Shown here: positions 6,027 to 6,996 of the stretch, piece by piece
Numbering within the stretch: position 1 is the stretch's first letter
How the letters are laid out: each line of letters begins with the position of its first letter
Assembly (NCBI GenBank): GCA_003219675.1
Contig: QHPW01000323.1
Coordinates: forward strand, 1 to 6,996
Origin: Verrucomicrobiota bacterium
GTDB taxonomy: Bacteria > Verrucomicrobiota > Verrucomicrobiia > Limisphaerales > AV2
DNA length: 6,996 bases
Reading direction: 5' to 3'
Made by a program: the position numbers and the translations under genes
The notes under the pieces: generated by a model
Seen by the model: the letters and a program-made list of their open reading frames with translations, nothing else
Database searches by the model: none
Told to the model about the DNA's origin: nothing

Positions 6027-6199
6027 AGCAAGCGGAGCAAACCGGCCCACCGGAGACGCCCGATCAGTGACGCGGCGGAGGTCAAAGATGCCATGAGCGT
6101 GAAGCGAGGGGATTTCGACTCTGGATGACCCGCGCCGACGCTTCCGGTCCAGAAAACCATTGTCGCCCGAACCGAATTCCGGCAATCTTCCGCCTCTTT

Positions 6200-6996
6200 A
6201 TGCAGCAGGTGAATCTGGGTATCATCGGCGGCGGCACCGTCGGCGGCGGCGTTTTTCAGGCCATTCAGCGCAATGGCGCCCTGATTTCATCCCGCCTGGG
6301 CGTCCGGTTGCACATCGCCAGAGTGGCGGTGCGGGACGTCCGCAAGCCGAGGACGATCAAAATCCCCTCCTCGCTGCTGACGACGGACTGGGCCGGCATG
6401 GTCAACGACCCGCGAGTCAATCTTGTCGTGGAGTTGATGGGAGGCACCACGACGGCGCGCCAGGTGACGCTCGGCGCGTTGAAGCTTGGCAAGCCGGTCG
6501 TCACCGCGAACAAGGCGCTGCTCTCGGCGCATGGGGAAGAACTGTTTGAAGCGGCGCAAAACTACGGCACCAACCTTTACTATGAAGCCAGCGTGGCCGG
6601 CGGTATTCCCATTATCAAAGTGTTGCGTGAAGGTTTGATCGGCAATCGCATCACCCGCCTGTACGGCATCGTCAACGGAACTTGCAATTACATCCTCACG
6701 CGGATGAAGCTCGATGGAGCCGATTTTGTTGATGCTCTGGCCCAGGCGCAGCGGTTGGGCTACGCGGAAGCGGAGCCATCGCTCGACATCGACGGTCATG
6801 ATGCTGCGCATAAAATTGGAATCCTCGCTTCGCTGGCCCACGGATTCTGGGTGAACCCGCGGCAAATTTACGTGGAAGGCATCCGCCCCATTTCGAAGCT
6901 CGACGTTCAGTTTGCCGGCCAACTGGGGTATTCCATCAAGCTGCTCGGCATTGTCAAAAAGACCGAGGCCGTTGCCGGGACGGATCGAAAGCCCGC
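6200..6996 (+). CDS. hom: Homoserine dehydrogenase, N-terminal part (3' end outside window)
   Basis: The frame stays open from ATG 6200 to the window edge (265 codons plus two bases). The enzyme reduces aspartate semialdehyde to homoserine with NAD(P)H, the branch step toward threonine and methionine. The N-terminal Rossmann fold shows GGGTVG (10-15); further marks are VVTANKALLS (100-109), YEASVAGGIPI (128-138), GIVNGTCNYILT (156-167) and the active-site signature GYAEAEPSLDIDGHDAAHK (188-205), where D201 and K205 correspond to the known catalytic pair. A C-terminal ACT domain is usual in bacterial forms but would lie past the edge. ATG 6200 fits the family start; no ribosome site precedes it. 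An in-frame ATG at 6125 would add 25 residues unlike the family, so it is less likely. It starts 173 bp after the kinase; that gap holds no gene or clear terminator that I can see. Confidence 0.96.
   Translation, partial: MQQVNLGIIGGGTVGGGVFQAIQRNGALISSRLGVRLHIARVAVRDVRKPRTIKIPSSLLTTDWAGMVNDPRVNLVVELMGGTTTARQVTLGALKLGKPVVTANKALLSAHGEELFEAAQNYGTNLYYEASVAGGIPIIKVLREGLIGNRITRLYGIVNGTCNYILTRMKLDGADFVDALAQAQRLGYAEAEPSLDIDGHDAAHKIGILASLAHGFWVNPRQIYVEGIRPISKLDVQFAGQLGYSIKLLGIVKKTEAVAGTDRKP

Noticed and set aside
6160..6549. 129-codon plus-strand frame near the right edge
   Set aside because: It overlaps hom in another frame, and hom has all its family motifs; this is a shadow of hom.

Overview
The window looks like a chromosomal segment from a Verrucomicrobiota bacterium, possibly Pedosphaera-like. 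This rests on three things. There is a DUF1501 protein, a family expanded in the Planctomycetes-Verrucomicrobia group. The homoserine dehydrogenase has an N-terminus of the type I associate with that phylum. The genome is fairly GC-rich, yet intergenic promoters and Shine-Dalgarno-type sites are still readable. The lineage is inferred from protein style, not from a marker gene search.

Layout, left to right. (1) The 3' end of a DUF1501 gene (+) runs to 479. (2) dnaN, the DNA polymerase III sliding clamp (-), occupies 539-1648. It has a good sigma70-type promoter (TTGACA, 17 bp, TATTCA) whose -10 box lies inside a perfect DnaA-box match. (3) A purine-rich spacer (1740-1860) leads to a strong intrinsic terminator that closes a small secreted Cys/His-rich protein (1962-2270, -). 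That protein is two tandem 35-residue repeats, and its leader contains two hairpins. (4) A region of about 500 bp (2359-2856) has no convincing intact gene but does hold a GC3-rich coding-like fragment. (5) A small CxxC...HxxCxxC zinc-ribbon-like protein (2857-3084, +) converges on an MFS transporter of the sialate/lactate:H+ symporter type (3124-4326, -). A 47-bp perfect palindromic element sits between them and supplies the stop codon of both. (6) Divergent from the transporter is a CHASE3 membrane histidine kinase (4530-6026, +) with no response regulator beside it. (7) Homoserine dehydrogenase (6200 onward, +) runs off the right edge.

The genes do not form one obvious pathway. dnaN and hom are core housekeeping genes; between them lie accessory genes. 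The main candidates for something new are the secreted Cys/His-rich repeat protein with its structured leader, and the palindromic element that ends two convergent genes. The putative DnaA box on the dnaN promoter is a testable regulatory idea. Nothing here is, on sequence alone, a clear new multi-gene system.
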